A stretch of 64,000 nt of DNA from Advenella mimigardefordensis DPN7. Its GTDB lineage: Bacteria; Pseudomonadota; Gammaproteobacteria; Burkholderiales; Burkholderiaceae_B. The position numbers and the translations under genes are program-made. Each line of letters begins with the position of its first letter. Within the stretch, counting starts at the first letter, position 1. Of the stretch, positions 1-9,195 are shown in pieces. Location of the stretch: positions 2,914,001-2,978,000 of the forward strand of contig NZ_CP003915.1 in the NCBI RefSeq assembly GCF_000521505.1, read 5' to 3'. Below the pieces are notes generated by a model that was not told the origin of the DNA, did no database searches, and saw only the letters and a program-made list of their open reading frames with translations.

Positions 1-66
1 GGCAAGCTGCCCGAACCCGAGCACAACGGCGTGCGCTACCTGAAAATCCCGCTTAACACAATCTGA
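1..66 (+). CDS. C-terminal fragment of an unidentified protein
   Basis: An open frame enters from the left edge and ends at TGA 64-66, giving the last 21 residues of a protein that ends in RYLKIPLNTI. The fragment is too short to assign to a family. It lies on the same strand as the acetyltransferase that begins about 110 bases later. It is reported only because the frame is open to the edge and uses codons similar to its neighbours. It could also be a chance frame. Confidence 0.4.
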   Translation, partial: GKLPEPEHNGVRYLKIPLNTI

Positions 67-174
67 AGGCGGTTCAGCCACGCCCCATTGACTGGCCGCT
101 CATGCGCCAGGCCACCACCTCGGCCGCATTTAACGTATGATCGACAAGAAGCTCTTTTCCTATACACATGCAAT

Positions 175-687
175 ATGGATTCATTTGAAATAACCGTTCT
201 TGACGCTAACGATGCGGCTGCCTTTCGCCAGTTTCGGCTCACTGCCTTGCAGGATGCGCCACAAGCCTTTGGTTCCAGCTATGCCGCAGAATCAGCTCAG
301 CCGTTGACTTTTTTTGAGGATCGCCTGTGCAGCAGTAAAGTGTGGGCGGCAAGCAAAGGCGGCACGATCGTCGGTACGGCCGGGCTGGCGCCATGGCTTG
401 GGGTTCGCGAGCGCCATAAAGGTTTTGTGTGGGGCGTCTTCGTTGCGTCACAGGTTCGCGGCCAGCGCATTGCGCAGGCATTGCTGACAGAACTGCTGGC
501 GTATGGTAACCAGCATTACGAGCAGATCACCCTTTCAGTAACGGCTGAAAACATGGCGGCATTCAGGTTGTATCAGCAGGCCGGCTTTGAGGTCTACGGC
601 AAAGAACCCAACGCACTCAAGGACGAAACCGGCTATAGCGACGAACTGCTCATGGTTCGTTTCGCAAACAAAAAGCCGTCTGAATAA
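175..687 (+). CDS. GNAT family N-acetyltransferase
   Basis: A 170-residue protein of the GNAT fold, which transfers an acyl group from acyl-CoA to an amine; the substrate cannot be told. The acetyl-CoA pyrophosphate loop is seen as VRGQRIAQALL around residue 98, after the beta strand VWGVFVAS. The typical C-terminal NMAAFRLYQQAGFEVYG segment follows around residue 125. The length is normal for a single GNAT domain. The frame extends upstream to an ATG at 88, but the extra 29 residues are Arg/Pro-rich and do not resemble the family, so the ATG at 175 is preferred although no clear Shine-Dalgarno site precedes it. It is convergent with the siderophore receptor at 753-2936 and is probably an unrelated single gene. 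Confidence 0.85.
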   Translation: MDSFEITVLDANDAAAFRQFRLTALQDAPQAFGSSYAAESAQPLTFFEDRLCSSKVWAASKGGTIVGTAGLAPWLGVRERHKGFVWGVFVASQVRGQRIAQALLTELLAYGNQHYEQITLSVTAENMAAFRLYQQAGFEVYGKEPNALKDETGYSDELLMVRFANKKPSE

Positions 688-715
688 CACCAGAGCGATG
701 CGTTATTCAGGCGGC
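675..715. terminator. Hairpin at the convergent end of the GNAT and receptor genes
   Basis: Arms 675-688 (GCCGTCTGAATAAC) and 702-715 (GTTATTCAGGCGGC) pair over 14 bp with one mismatch and a 13-nt loop. The left arm contains the GNAT stop codon. It could end both convergent transcripts, although no T-run follows on either side. Confidence 0.5.
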
Positions 716-752
716 CGCTGATCTTGCCTCGGTGTGGGCAAGCCCGGAAGTG

Positions 753-2936
753 CTAAAAGTTGAGCGATACCGACGCTTTTACCGTCCGGCCATTTCCGGC
801 TGTTAACTGACCATACTGTGGTGCAACGGTTGCCCAATAACGTTTATTGAATATATTGTCGACCCCGAAACGGAAAGTCGTTTCCTTTCCTGCCACTTCT
901 GTCGTGTAGCGTGCGCCCAGATCCACGCGCGTCCACGCGGGAATGGTGCCTTCATTTTCCTTGTTAACGTACTGCTTGCTGCGATGGGTAATATAACCCT
1001 GTAAAGTGAGCCCGGGCGCAAATGCGGGATCCCACTCGGCGCCCAGGGTCGCCTGCAGGCGAGGCACGCCGGGCGCGTGATTGCCGTCATTCAGACCATC
1101 CTGAGTTTTCTGCAGGCGGGCATTCATGAACGTCACCCCACCTACAAGCCTGACCCCTTCTGCCGGCTGGCCATACACACTCAGTTCAACCCCCCGGTTG
1201 CGCTGCTCTCCGGCAGGCCCGAAAATATTGGTCTTACTATCCAGATAGAACTCCGGTTTTTCCAGCTGAAAGGCAGCCAGGCTGGCGCCGTAATCGCCCA
1301 TATCCACTTTAATGCCGGCTTCAATCTGCTTGGTGCGTGACGGCTTGAATACCTCGTTGCGATTGTCTGCGGTCAGCGATGCCGTCTCGCCACGTGTCAG
1401 ACCTTCAATATAATTGGCATAAAGCGATACGTTATTAGTCGCTTTGAAAACCAGGCCCGCGAACGGCGTAATGATGGATTTGTCGTAGTCTGAGCTAGAC
1501 GTACCCGTGTAATCATAGGCGGTGTAGCGCAGGTTCTGGTGGCGCAGGCCCAGCGTCAGCAGTATGCGCTCGTCCAGAAACGACAGCGTATCAGACAGGG
1601 CAATACTGCGCAGTATGGACCGCTCCACTTTACCCGGGTTATCAATATCGCCGCCGGACGAGGTGATCTGGTCCGGATAAGGGGAGTCTATCGGGTTGAA
1701 GATATCACGATCCTGGCTGGCGAAAAATTGATAGGCGCTGTGATTGCTTGTGCGCAAAGCCGAAACGCCCAGGTTCACCTGATGCCCCACAGAACCAGTC
1801 ATAAAGCGCCCGCGCAAGCCCACCTCACCGGTTGTGCTATTGCGTATATAGGGTGTACGCAATGGATTATGTGCACCAATACCATCACCATTGACCTTGG
1901 CACCTGCATAAAGCCCGTCTTCCTTGTCGCGACTGGTGCCGATAGCGGCATAAGTCATCCAGTTCTCGCTCAGATCGTACTCGACCCTTGCGACCGCATA
2001 AGTGCTCTCCAGTTTCGACCAGGCCCAGCGTTGCGCATAATTCACGCTGCTGGAAGGGGTATCAGGAACACCGTCGCCCGTAAGCGTGATGGTTGGCCGC
2101 GCCTGATCAAAACGAACCCTTTGGTACCCAACGTCAAGCGATGCACGCAGCCGCTCGCCACGATAGTCCAGCCCCAGTGTGACAACAGAGGTCTTTGAAT
2201 CGGCATCTTTGGTGGACATCTCACCATCACGATGTGCAGCGTTAAGGCGAAGACCGAACTGACCGGCGTCTCCCCAGCGACGGCCAATATCCACGCCGCC
2301 ACCCACCTGCCCGCGCCCTGTGTAATCAACGTTCAAGCGGGTCAGCGGCTCATCGGTGCCACGCTTGGGCTGGATATTGATCAAACCGCCCAGACCACTG
2401 CCGCCAGGTGCGGCGCCATTCAAAAAAGCACTGGCTCCCTTGAAAACTTCGACACGCTCCACCATTTCCGTGGGCAGTACCTGGCGCGGCAAAATACCAT
2501 ATAGACCATTGAACGCCAGATCATCATTGTTCAACGGAAAGCCCCGTATCACAAAGGTTTCGGCAAAATTGCCATAACCGTTACCAACCTGCACGGTAGG
2601 ATCATTCTTGATCGCGTCTCCCAATGTGCGGGCCTGCTGGTCTTCAATCAGTTTCGAGGTATAGCTGTTGATCATGTACGGAGAACTCATGTTGTCCGCA
2701 TTACCAAGAATACCCGCCTGCCCACCGGTGGCGACCTGCCCGCCGGCATACGTCTCGGGCGTGGGTACAGAAACCGACACGTTCTCATCGGTCGCATTGA
2801 TTGCCTCAAGGCGGGTTGCATCGCTGGCGGCAGGCGCCGATACGGTTTGGGCATACACTGCCGCCCCGGACGCACAAAGCGCCAGCGGCAACGCGCGCAA
2901 AATCAATATAGGAAAGTGGCGTGATGCTGGTTTCAT
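753..2936 (-). CDS. TonB-dependent siderophore receptor (no signalling domain)
   Basis: A 727-residue outer-membrane beta-barrel receptor that imports a ferric siderophore using TonB energy. A signal peptide ends near residue 29 (AVYAQ). The plug domain follows, with SKLIEDQQARTLGDAI, the FVIRGF motif and VERVEVFKGASAFLNG. The barrel ends in a terminal aromatic residue (KASVSLNF). The STN domain of transducer-type receptors is absent, so it should act in transport only. The plug reads GGSGLGGLINIQPKR, the usual end of that domain. No biosynthesis or transporter gene is adjacent, so the substrate is unknown. A Fur-box candidate lies about 140 bases upstream, pointing to iron-repressed expression. 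Confidence 0.93.
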   Translation of the reverse strand: MKPASRHFPILILRALPLALCASGAAVYAQTVSAPAASDATRLEAINATDENVSVSVPTPETYAGGQVATGGQAGILGNADNMSSPYMINSYTSKLIEDQQARTLGDAIKNDPTVQVGNGYGNFAETFVIRGFPLNNDDLAFNGLYGILPRQVLPTEMVERVEVFKGASAFLNGAAPGGSGLGGLINIQPKRGTDEPLTRLNVDYTGRGQVGGGVDIGRRWGDAGQFGLRLNAAHRDGEMSTKDADSKTSVVTLGLDYRGERLRASLDVGYQRVRFDQARPTITLTGDGVPDTPSSSVNYAQRWAWSKLESTYAVARVEYDLSENWMTYAAIGTSRDKEDGLYAGAKVNGDGIGAHNPLRTPYIRNSTTGEVGLRGRFMTGSVGHQVNLGVSALRTSNHSAYQFFASQDRDIFNPIDSPYPDQITSSGGDIDNPGKVERSILRSIALSDTLSFLDERILLTLGLRHQNLRYTAYDYTGTSSSDYDKSIITPFAGLVFKATNNVSLYANYIEGLTRGETASLTADNRNEVFKPSRTKQIEAGIKVDMGDYGASLAAFQLEKPEFYLDSKTNIFGPAGEQRNRGVELSVYGQPAEGVRLVGGVTFMNARLQKTQDGLNDGNHAPGVPRLQATLGAEWDPAFAPGLTLQGYITHRSKQYVNKENEGTIPAWTRVDLGARYTTEVAGKETTFRFGVDNIFNKRYWATVAPQYGQLTAGNGRTVKASVSLNF

Positions 2937-3075
2937 GTTCTGGTATACATCCTGTGGTTAATCTGTGAGGGTCTTTTGTTGATCCCATGAACAACGACAG
3001 GTACGCACACGACTTTCCGCGCAGCAATTCACTCCCTATCTGCCAATAGCTCGATCAATCAATATCGAAAATTAT

Positions 3076-3094
3076 AATAAGAATCATTCTTAAT
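3076..3094. promoter_or_regulatory. Fur box candidate upstream of receptor 753-2936
   Basis: The 19-mer AATAAGAATCATTCTTAAT is centred on C3085. It contains the perfect inverted repeat AAGAAT-C-ATTCTT and resembles the Fur consensus built from GATAAT hexamers. It lies in A+T-rich DNA upstream of a siderophore receptor. Confidence 0.75.
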
Positions 3095-3293
3095 CAATAG
3101 ATTAAACGTTTTTATCGTCTGATTGGGTAATAATTGCGGCAAAAATAAGACAGTTCGATGAAAAAGGCCATTATTACACCAGCAGCGGGCGGCCACGGAA
3201 TGGCACTATTTCAACTGCAATTGAGGGCATGTACCCTCCCCCCGCTACGGCCACTTAGGCCAATTCTCACTCAGGCCAGTTCTTTTACCCTTT

Positions 3294-3325
3294 GCGGCGT
3301 TACGATTTAATCACCGTAACGCCGC
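3294..3325. terminator. Hairpin after receptor 3343-5643
   Basis: Perfect 11-bp arms (GCGGCGTTACG at 3294-3304 and its complement at 3315-3325) with a 10-nt loop lie 18 bases past the receptor stop codon. No long T-run follows, so the mechanism is uncertain. Confidence 0.6.
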
Positions 3326-3342
3326 CGCACAATCTGCCAGAC

Positions 3343-5643
3343 TCAATATTTATAGCTGAGCGTCGCCATCACGTTCCGTGGTGCGCCCCATGAGCCCTGG
3401 CTGTAAAAGCCGATCTGGTCGTAGTATTTTTTATTGAACAGGTTATTCAGATTGACCTGCAACGACGTACTATGGTTGAGCTGGTAACGCGCCATCAGGT
3501 CCACCAGCGCATACGCCCCCTGCGATACCCGTTCACTTCCCTTGGGACCTCTTCCCATGGCGTAATAACTGCTTTGCCAGGTCACGCCACCGCCCAGGGT
3601 CAGGCCCTGCAAGCGGCCCGCAAGCCTGTAGGTCATAAACAATTTGAACAGCGTACGGGGCTGCTCGGACAGAACCACATTACCGTTACCGTCGCGCGCT
3701 GTCCAATGCGTCAGACCCGTCATAATATTCCAGCCGGCCAGCGGCTCGCCTGACAATTCAAGATCATAGCCACGGCTGCGCGTGCCGTTGGTGGCAACGT
3801 ATGCCTGCTCCGTTGTGCCGGGAACAAAGTAGCCAGTGTCCTTTTGTTTCAGATTGTCCTGATCCGTCTGAAACACGGCTGCACTGGCGGTCAGCCTGCC
3901 ATCAAGAAAGCTGCCCTTGATGCCCGCTTCATAATTGCGCCCTTCCAGCGGATCCAGCCAGCGACCATGGCGATCCTGCGCTTCCTGGGGATTGAAAATC
4001 CCGGTATAGCTGAAATAAGCCGTCAGACTATCGCTCAGGTCATACAAAATACCAGCATAAGGCGTAATGGCGTTTTTCCTGAATTGATGCGATGAGTAGC
4101 CCGTCTGATCACCGCTCCATTGTGTGTATCGTCCACCCAGAATCACGTTGAGCGCATCCGACAAATTCAGGCGGGTCGCCACATACACGCCACTTTGCCG
4201 GGTCAGATTCTGATGCACGGCAACGGGCTCACCCCAGCGTGGCTCCGGATAAGAACCATCCCATTGCAGAAAATTGCCGATGGCCGGCACCGAGAGGGGA
4301 CCGAGCCGATGAAACACCGTACGCTGCCGGCTTAAGCTGGCGCCCACAATCAGTTCATGCTGTCTGCCGAACAATTGAATCGGTCCGGATACCTTCAGGT
4401 CTGCGCTATGCTGCCGGCGAAATCCATAGTGATTACTGGGATAGGAAAACATGCCCAGACCCGTTTTTCTGTCCGGAAAACCCGTCATAAATTGCGATGT
4501 GAAGTCAGCCCGGTGCTTGCTATAGCTCAGCATGGCATTGAATTTCCAGCCGTTGTCGAACGCATGCTCCAGATCCGCGAAGGCGCCTGTTGTGACAATG
4601 GTCCACCGGCTCCAATCGGCGCCAACATTCAGTTTCCGGTCCCAGTTGGTACGACCGCCATCGGCGTACCACAAGGGAAAGCCGCCAGCCGTGGTCACTC
4701 TGGGCGCGTTGCGCTGGTAATTGAAGCCCAGACGCAGAACCGTACGCGAGGAAAGATCGGCTTCAACGGTGCCATACAAAAGCGAGCGCTGCGAATGATA
4801 GCGATCAAGGAATGAGCGATTTTTCTGATAGGCGGCAACCAGACGTCCGCGCACATTGCCCTCTGTGGTCAGGGGTGTTGAAAGGTCTGTCGTCGCCCGA
4901 TAGGTATCGAAAGAACCGGCACCCAGCGACAAATCAGCCTTGAACTGCCTGCTATCGGCGCGCTTGCGTACCAGATTGACAGACGCAGACGGATTACCGG
5001 CACCCGTCAGCAAACCGGTAGCCCCGCGAACGACTTCCACGCGATCATAAATGATGGGATCCATTTGCGACTCGCCTGCCGCCCACTGTGGCATGTAGGT
5101 TGTAGGAATACCGTCGTACAAATAGTTGGTGATAAAAAAGCCACGTGAATAAAAGCTATACCGTTCGCTATCCTGATTGCGCACCGAAATACCCGGTGTT
5201 GCCGTCATGACATCTTTGACCGACAGCATATTCTGATCTTCCATGCGCTGACGCGTCACAACGGTGACTGCCTGCGGCGTTTCACGCAAGGATAAGGTCA
5301 GGCCGGTGCCGGCCCGGGTTGCCAGCGCCGTGTACGACTGCGTACCTTCGGTGACGACATCATCGGCCAGCGTCGCATGAACGGCCGACAACGTTGAGAT
5401 GGGTGCTGTGCCGACAGCGGCGGCGGGCACCCCGTCTGCCGGTTGGGCACCTTGTTGAACCTGCTCCTGTACCCATCGCCGGGCCTGCTTTTGTACAGCG
5501 GACTGGGCATTGACTGCAGCCGGCAAGCCGGTAGCCAGCACAACACCAACGCCAAGCAACCTGCTCACGGTTTTCACCGAGGCCCGCAGGCAAGCCTGAT
5601 TTTTTTCTTCCGTTTCTAAAATAGTGCTGTAAAAACGGTACAT
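3343..5643 (-). CDS. TonB-dependent siderophore receptor, FhuE/FpvA-like
   Basis: A 766-residue outer-membrane ferric-siderophore receptor. The signal peptide is long (to about residue 47, AAVNAQ) and is followed by a Gln/Ala/Pro-rich linker rather than an STN domain. The plug begins LSLRETPQAVTVVTRQRMED, the hallmark of the hydroxamate/pyoverdine receptor group. It continues with FYSRGFFITNYLYDG and VEVVRGATGLLTGAGNPSA. The barrel ends in ATLSYKY with a terminal aromatic residue. An AGGGAG ribosome site precedes the ATG. It is a single-gene unit with its own Fur-box candidate (5688-5706) and a hairpin after the stop. The ligand cannot be told from sequence, though hydroxamates such as coprogen or ferrioxamine are typical for this subgroup. 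Confidence 0.93.
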   Translation of the reverse strand: MYRFYSTILETEEKNQACLRASVKTVSRLLGVGVVLATGLPAAVNAQSAVQKQARRWVQEQVQQGAQPADGVPAAAVGTAPISTLSAVHATLADDVVTEGTQSYTALATRAGTGLTLSLRETPQAVTVVTRQRMEDQNMLSVKDVMTATPGISVRNQDSERYSFYSRGFFITNYLYDGIPTTYMPQWAAGESQMDPIIYDRVEVVRGATGLLTGAGNPSASVNLVRKRADSRQFKADLSLGAGSFDTYRATTDLSTPLTTEGNVRGRLVAAYQKNRSFLDRYHSQRSLLYGTVEADLSSRTVLRLGFNYQRNAPRVTTAGGFPLWYADGGRTNWDRKLNVGADWSRWTIVTTGAFADLEHAFDNGWKFNAMLSYSKHRADFTSQFMTGFPDRKTGLGMFSYPSNHYGFRRQHSADLKVSGPIQLFGRQHELIVGASLSRQRTVFHRLGPLSVPAIGNFLQWDGSYPEPRWGEPVAVHQNLTRQSGVYVATRLNLSDALNVILGGRYTQWSGDQTGYSSHQFRKNAITPYAGILYDLSDSLTAYFSYTGIFNPQEAQDRHGRWLDPLEGRNYEAGIKGSFLDGRLTASAAVFQTDQDNLKQKDTGYFVPGTTEQAYVATNGTRSRGYDLELSGEPLAGWNIMTGLTHWTARDGNGNVVLSEQPRTLFKLFMTYRLAGRLQGLTLGGGVTWQSSYYAMGRGPKGSERVSQGAYALVDLMARYQLNHSTSLQVNLNNLFNKKYYDQIGFYSQGSWGAPRNVMATLSYKY

Positions 5644-5687
5644 CCGTACTACTCCCTGCCTATCCTGATTACAAATTTAAAAATGCA

Positions 5688-5706
5688 AATTATAATCATT
5701 CTTAAT
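5688..5706. promoter_or_regulatory. Fur box candidate upstream of receptor 3343-5643
   Basis: The 19-mer AATTATAATCATTCTTAAT shares its right half (ATCATTCTTAAT) with the box at 3076-3094. It lies 45 bases upstream of the receptor start in A+T-rich DNA. Confidence 0.7.
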
Positions 5707-5830
5707 ACAGAAATATTATGCTATCGGGCCTCTTTACATTGCTTTTCGATTTCAATACATCCGGCAGCCTTGTTTGTATTTTTACGTAGACCTGTCCGTT
5801 CAAGCGTGTACCGGCAAATCGTCACAACGC

Positions 5831-7918
5831 TCAACGAGCTTCCAGCGCCCTGACCGGATCCAGTCGAGCCGCATTTTTTGCCGGCACATAGCCGAATACA
5901 ATGCCGGTGATCACAGCGCAAAAGAATGCGCCCAGGATGGCGGTCAGTGAAAAAATCAGCGGTACGCCGGCCAGCAGCAACAGTATGCCGATCACGATGC
6001 CGCAAAAGACGCCCGCCGCACCGCCGCTGACGGTCAGCAACAGCGCTTCCACCAGAAACTGCCGCAAAATATCACGCTGCCTGGCGCCGGTTGCCACGCG
6101 TATGCCGATCTCCCTGGTGCGTTCGCTCACGGTCATCAGCATCACATTCATCACCCCGATACCACCAACCAGCAACGATACAGCGGCAATCAGCCCCAGC
6201 ATCAGTGTCATGGAATCGCGTGCCTGCGCTTCGGCCAGCAGTCGCGCTGCGGCGTTACCGATAGAAAAATCCTCACGACCGCCGTGGCGGGCCAGCAGTT
6301 CTGTTCTGATACTCTGCTCTGCCTGAAGCACCAGCGCCGAGGTCCTGACCTGCACGACCACATAGTCGGGCTGCGTTTGCGCCTGATATACACGCGCACG
6401 TCCCGCCTGATAAGGAATAAATACCATATCGTCATAGTCCTGAAGGCCTGAATCGGCACCTCTTTCAGACATGATACCAATCACCTCGAACGACGCACTG
6501 CCAATCAATAGCTGCCGCCCCAGGGGGTTATCCATATCAGGAAAAAAGAATTTCCAGGCCTTGTGACCAAGCACCACCACCGGCGCCAGCCCGCGGTCTT
6601 CGCTGGCAGTGAAATAGCGCCCTTTTTTAACTTTCCAGTGGTGAACTTCCGGCATGACGGCAGCGGCAGCGTACACATAATTCTGCCTTGCGGCATTGGC
6701 ATACCGCACAATAATCGGATCGCCAATGACTGGCATGACGTGCTGCAACTCCGGCAGCGCTGCCAGTGCTTCCAGATCTGCTTCTGACAATTGCCCTCTG
6801 GGGCCACCTGCTGGCGGAAAACTGCTGCCCATATACATAATGGTCGAACCCATCGCACCCATTTGACCCATCACGGTCTGACGCGATCCCTCACCTACCG
6901 CCAGCATCACGATGACCGATGCCACGCCGATAATAATACCCAGCAGCGTCAGTCCGGTTCGTACGGCATTCATGCGCATGCCACGCCAGGCCATACGCAA
7001 GGCTTCACGCAGTTCTGCCCGAAACACATTGCTATTATGATCCGGCGGGTGATGTGATTGCAGTTGTGATTGCGATGGTGCTTGCAAGACCGGCATCACC
7101 GGAACCGGCGGAACGCCCTTAACAGCGTGGGCACCATCGTTGCTCGTCCACGATTCGGGACATGCCGCCGGTTTCGGTGGATCCTGCACGCAGGTATCCG
7201 ACGCCGCTGCTGAATCGCTCAGTATTCTGCCATCACGAATTTCAACAATGCGTTCCGCCTGCTGCGCCACTTTAGCGTCGTGCGTGATAAGGATAATCGT
7301 GTGGCCGGCTTGTGCCAATTGCCTGAGCAGCACCATAACCTGTTCACTGCTGCGACTGTCCAGCGCACCGGTAGGCTCATCGGCCAGAATAATACGACCA
7401 CCGTTCATCAATGCCCGCGCAATGGACACACGCTGCTGCTGGCCGCCTGAGAGCTGCCCCGGCCTGTGCTGCAGGCGCTTGCCCAGATCCAGTTGAGTCA
7501 GCAGTGTGGTGGCCCTGGCATGCCTGGCCGCCTCTCCCATACCGGCGTAGATAGCAGGCAGTTGCACATTTTCAAGCGCCGTGTTTTCTGCCAGCAGATG
7601 ATAACCCTGGAATACAAAGCCGAAAGCCTCACGCCGCAGCCGGGCCAGTTCATCGGCATTCAGCAGGGACACATTCTGCCCTTCGAACAGATACTGTCCG
7701 GCACTGGGTTTATCCAGGCAACCCAGAATATGCATCAAGGTGGACTTACCTGAACCCGATGGTCCCACTACGGCCACAAACTCACCCGCATACACGGACA
7801 GATGAATATCCTGCAGCACTTGCGCTCTGGGCGCACCATGTGCGCCGCCATAATATTTATCCAGTGCACGCAACTGAATCAGCGGCACGGCAAGTGACGA
7901 TTCCAGTGCAGTTACCAT
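5831..7918 (-). CDS. macB: MacB/PvdT-type ABC exporter, fused ATPase-permease
   Basis: A 695-residue inner-membrane exporter half that works with a MacA-type adaptor and an outer-membrane channel. The N-terminal ATPase has Walker [10 protein letters not shown], signature [15 protein letters not shown] and Walker [14 protein letters not shown] linker is followed by a membrane segment ([20 protein letters not shown]), a large periplasmic domain and three C-terminal helices beginning around [21 protein letters not shown]. This is the MacB topology. The ATG at 7918 overlaps the macA stop codon by 7 bases; a GTG at 7927 is an alternative. In this locus it sits next to an FpvA-type receptor and FpvC-K-like genes, so a PvdT-like role in returning emptied siderophore to the outside is inferred. 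Macrolide export is the other reading. No OpmQ/TolC gene is adjacent. Confidence 0.92.
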   Translation of the reverse strand: MVTALESSLAVPLIQLRALDKYYGGAHGAPRAQVLQDIHLSVYAGEFVAVVGPSGSGKSTLMHILGCLDKPSAGQYLFEGQNVSLLNADELARLRREAFGFVFQGYHLLAENTALENVQLPAIYAGMGEAARHARATTLLTQLDLGKRLQHRPGQLSGGQQQRVSIARALMNGGRIILADEPTGALDSRSSEQVMVLLRQLAQAGHTIILITHDAKVAQQAERIVEIRDGRILSDSAAASDTCVQDPPKPAACPESWTSNDGAHAVKGVPPVPVMPVLQAPSQSQLQSHHPPDHNSNVFRAELREALRMAWRGMRMNAVRTGLTLLGIIIGVASVIVMLAVGEGSRQTVMGQMGAMGSTIMYMGSSFPPAGGPRGQLSEADLEALAALPELQHVMPVIGDPIIVRYANAARQNYVYAAAAVMPEVHHWKVKKGRYFTASEDRGLAPVVVLGHKAWKFFFPDMDNPLGRQLLIGSASFEVIGIMSERGADSGLQDYDDMVFIPYQAGRARVYQAQTQPDYVVVQVRTSALVLQAEQSIRTELLARHGGREDFSIGNAAARLLAEAQARDSMTLMLGLIAAVSLLVGGIGVMNVMLMTVSERTREIGIRVATGARQRDILRQFLVEALLLTVSGGAAGVFCGIVIGILLLLAGVPLIFSLTAILGAFFCAVITGIVFGYVPAKNAARLDPVRALEAR

Positions 7919-9111
7919 TTGAACCACGGCATGGTATTGCTGACAGACTCTCCGGTCACCACCTGCATGCCCGGCTCCAGACCTTCAAGCACCTGCACTT
8001 CATGGCGACTGCGAATGCCCAGCCGAACAGCCCGGGGCTGCGGTTTTCCCGAGCGATCCAGCACCCGCAGCTGATAGCGGCCGGTCTCGTCGCGTTCTGT
8101 ACCAATAGCGGCAAGCGGCACGACCAGTGCGTCAGCGGCCCGTGCTGAAACAAACGTTACCTGCGCCGTCATCTGGGGCATGAGTGCGCCATCATCATTG
8201 TTCACGTCGAACAGGACGGTGTACATCACCGCTTTGGTGGCTGCTGCCGGCTTGCCGTTATCAGCGGCCTGTTCTGCTGAATTGGGCGGCGCGGGCAATA
8301 TCTGCCTGACGGTACTGCGCCACTGACGCGGTTCATGATCATGCTGCCCGCCCAGCGTGGTGAAGGTGACCGGCATACCAACGGTAATCAGCCCGATATC
8401 GGCTTCGGACACTTCCGCCCAAACGGTCATGCCGGACAGATCGGCAACGCGCAACACATTCGGGGTTTGATAAGTAGAGGTCAGGGTCTGGCCTTCGCGA
8501 GCATCCAGCGTTACCACCGTACCGTCCATGGTCGCGTAAATCCGCGTGTAACCCAATCGAGCCTCATCAGCCTTCAGTGTCGCCTGGGTCTGTTCCAGCT
8601 GCGCCTGCAATCGCTGTATGCGCGCGCGGGTTGCCCGCACCTCTGCCTGGGCGATGTCAACGTTTTCCCGCGAGGTAGAACCGGTTTGCACCAGCATGTT
8701 CTGACGTCGAAACTTCTTTTGCGCCAGATCCAGTTGCGCCTGTTCTTCGGCCAGCTGGGCATGCAGGCCAGCCAGTGACGCTCTGCCGGCATCCACTTCT
8801 GCCTGCTGGACACTGGGATCGATATCCAGCAACCGATCACCCCTTTTGACGGTATCGCCAGGTGCGACATAAATGCGCGTGATTTGTCCTGAAACCTGAG
8901 CCCCGACATCGACATACCGCCGTGGCTGCAACACGCCAATAGCAGCGACGGTTGCTTCTACATCCCTGGTGCTCGCCGCTGCGGTCTCATAGGTCACCGC
9001 CTCGCGATGACTCCAGCCATAACCGCAAGCGGCCAGCACCGTCACAGCCACGCTTAGCCAGAGCCCCCTGCGAAGCCATGTTCGCCGTGTTCCGTTCATT
9101 ACCTGAGCCAT
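7912..9111 (-). CDS. macA: MacA/PvdR-type periplasmic adaptor
   Basis: A 399-residue membrane-fusion protein. An N-terminal anchor (WLSVAVTVLAACGYGW) is followed by the lipoyl half-motifs (GVLQPRRYVDVGAQVSGQI, VAPGDTVKRGDRLLDIDP). A coiled-coil hairpin of about residues 105-185 is rich in Gln, Ala and Leu. Beta-barrel and membrane-proximal domains come last. The ATG at 9111 follows the ribosome site GGAAGGG; a longer frame from 9162 lacks support. It overlaps macB and lies 84 bases after the STN receptor, so the three genes are probably co-transcribed. The pair resembles PvdR/PvdT, the adaptor and transporter of pyoverdine recycling; that role here is inferred from context, while the MacA family is clear. 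Confidence 0.92.
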   Translation of the reverse strand: MAQVMNGTRRTWLRRGLWLSVAVTVLAACGYGWSHREAVTYETAAASTRDVEATVAAIGVLQPRRYVDVGAQVSGQITRIYVAPGDTVKRGDRLLDIDPSVQQAEVDAGRASLAGLHAQLAEEQAQLDLAQKKFRRQNMLVQTGSTSRENVDIAQAEVRATRARIQRLQAQLEQTQATLKADEARLGYTRIYATMDGTVVTLDAREGQTLTSTYQTPNVLRVADLSGMTVWAEVSEADIGLITVGMPVTFTTLGGQHDHEPRQWRSTVRQILPAPPNSAEQAADNGKPAAATKAVMYTVLFDVNNDDGALMPQMTAQVTFVSARAADALVVPLAAIGTERDETGRYQLRVLDRSGKPQPRAVRLGIRSRHEVQVLEGLEPGMQVVTGESVSNTMPWFKW

Positions 9112-9195
9112 ACTACTTACCCTTCCGCATCTCACTGTCCTGCTGTCTGATGCGCATTGCATTGTTCAACAGGTCGATACCACTAACGGCGACTG

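Larger units (their letters stand above)
2937..3342. other. Intergenic region with Fur box and hairpin
   Basis: This 406-base gap holds the promoter side of the receptor at 753-2936, with a Fur-box candidate at 3076-3094. It also holds the transcript end of the receptor at 3343-5643, with a hairpin at 3294-3325. The part 3100-3290 has no open frame worth calling. Confidence 0.6.
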
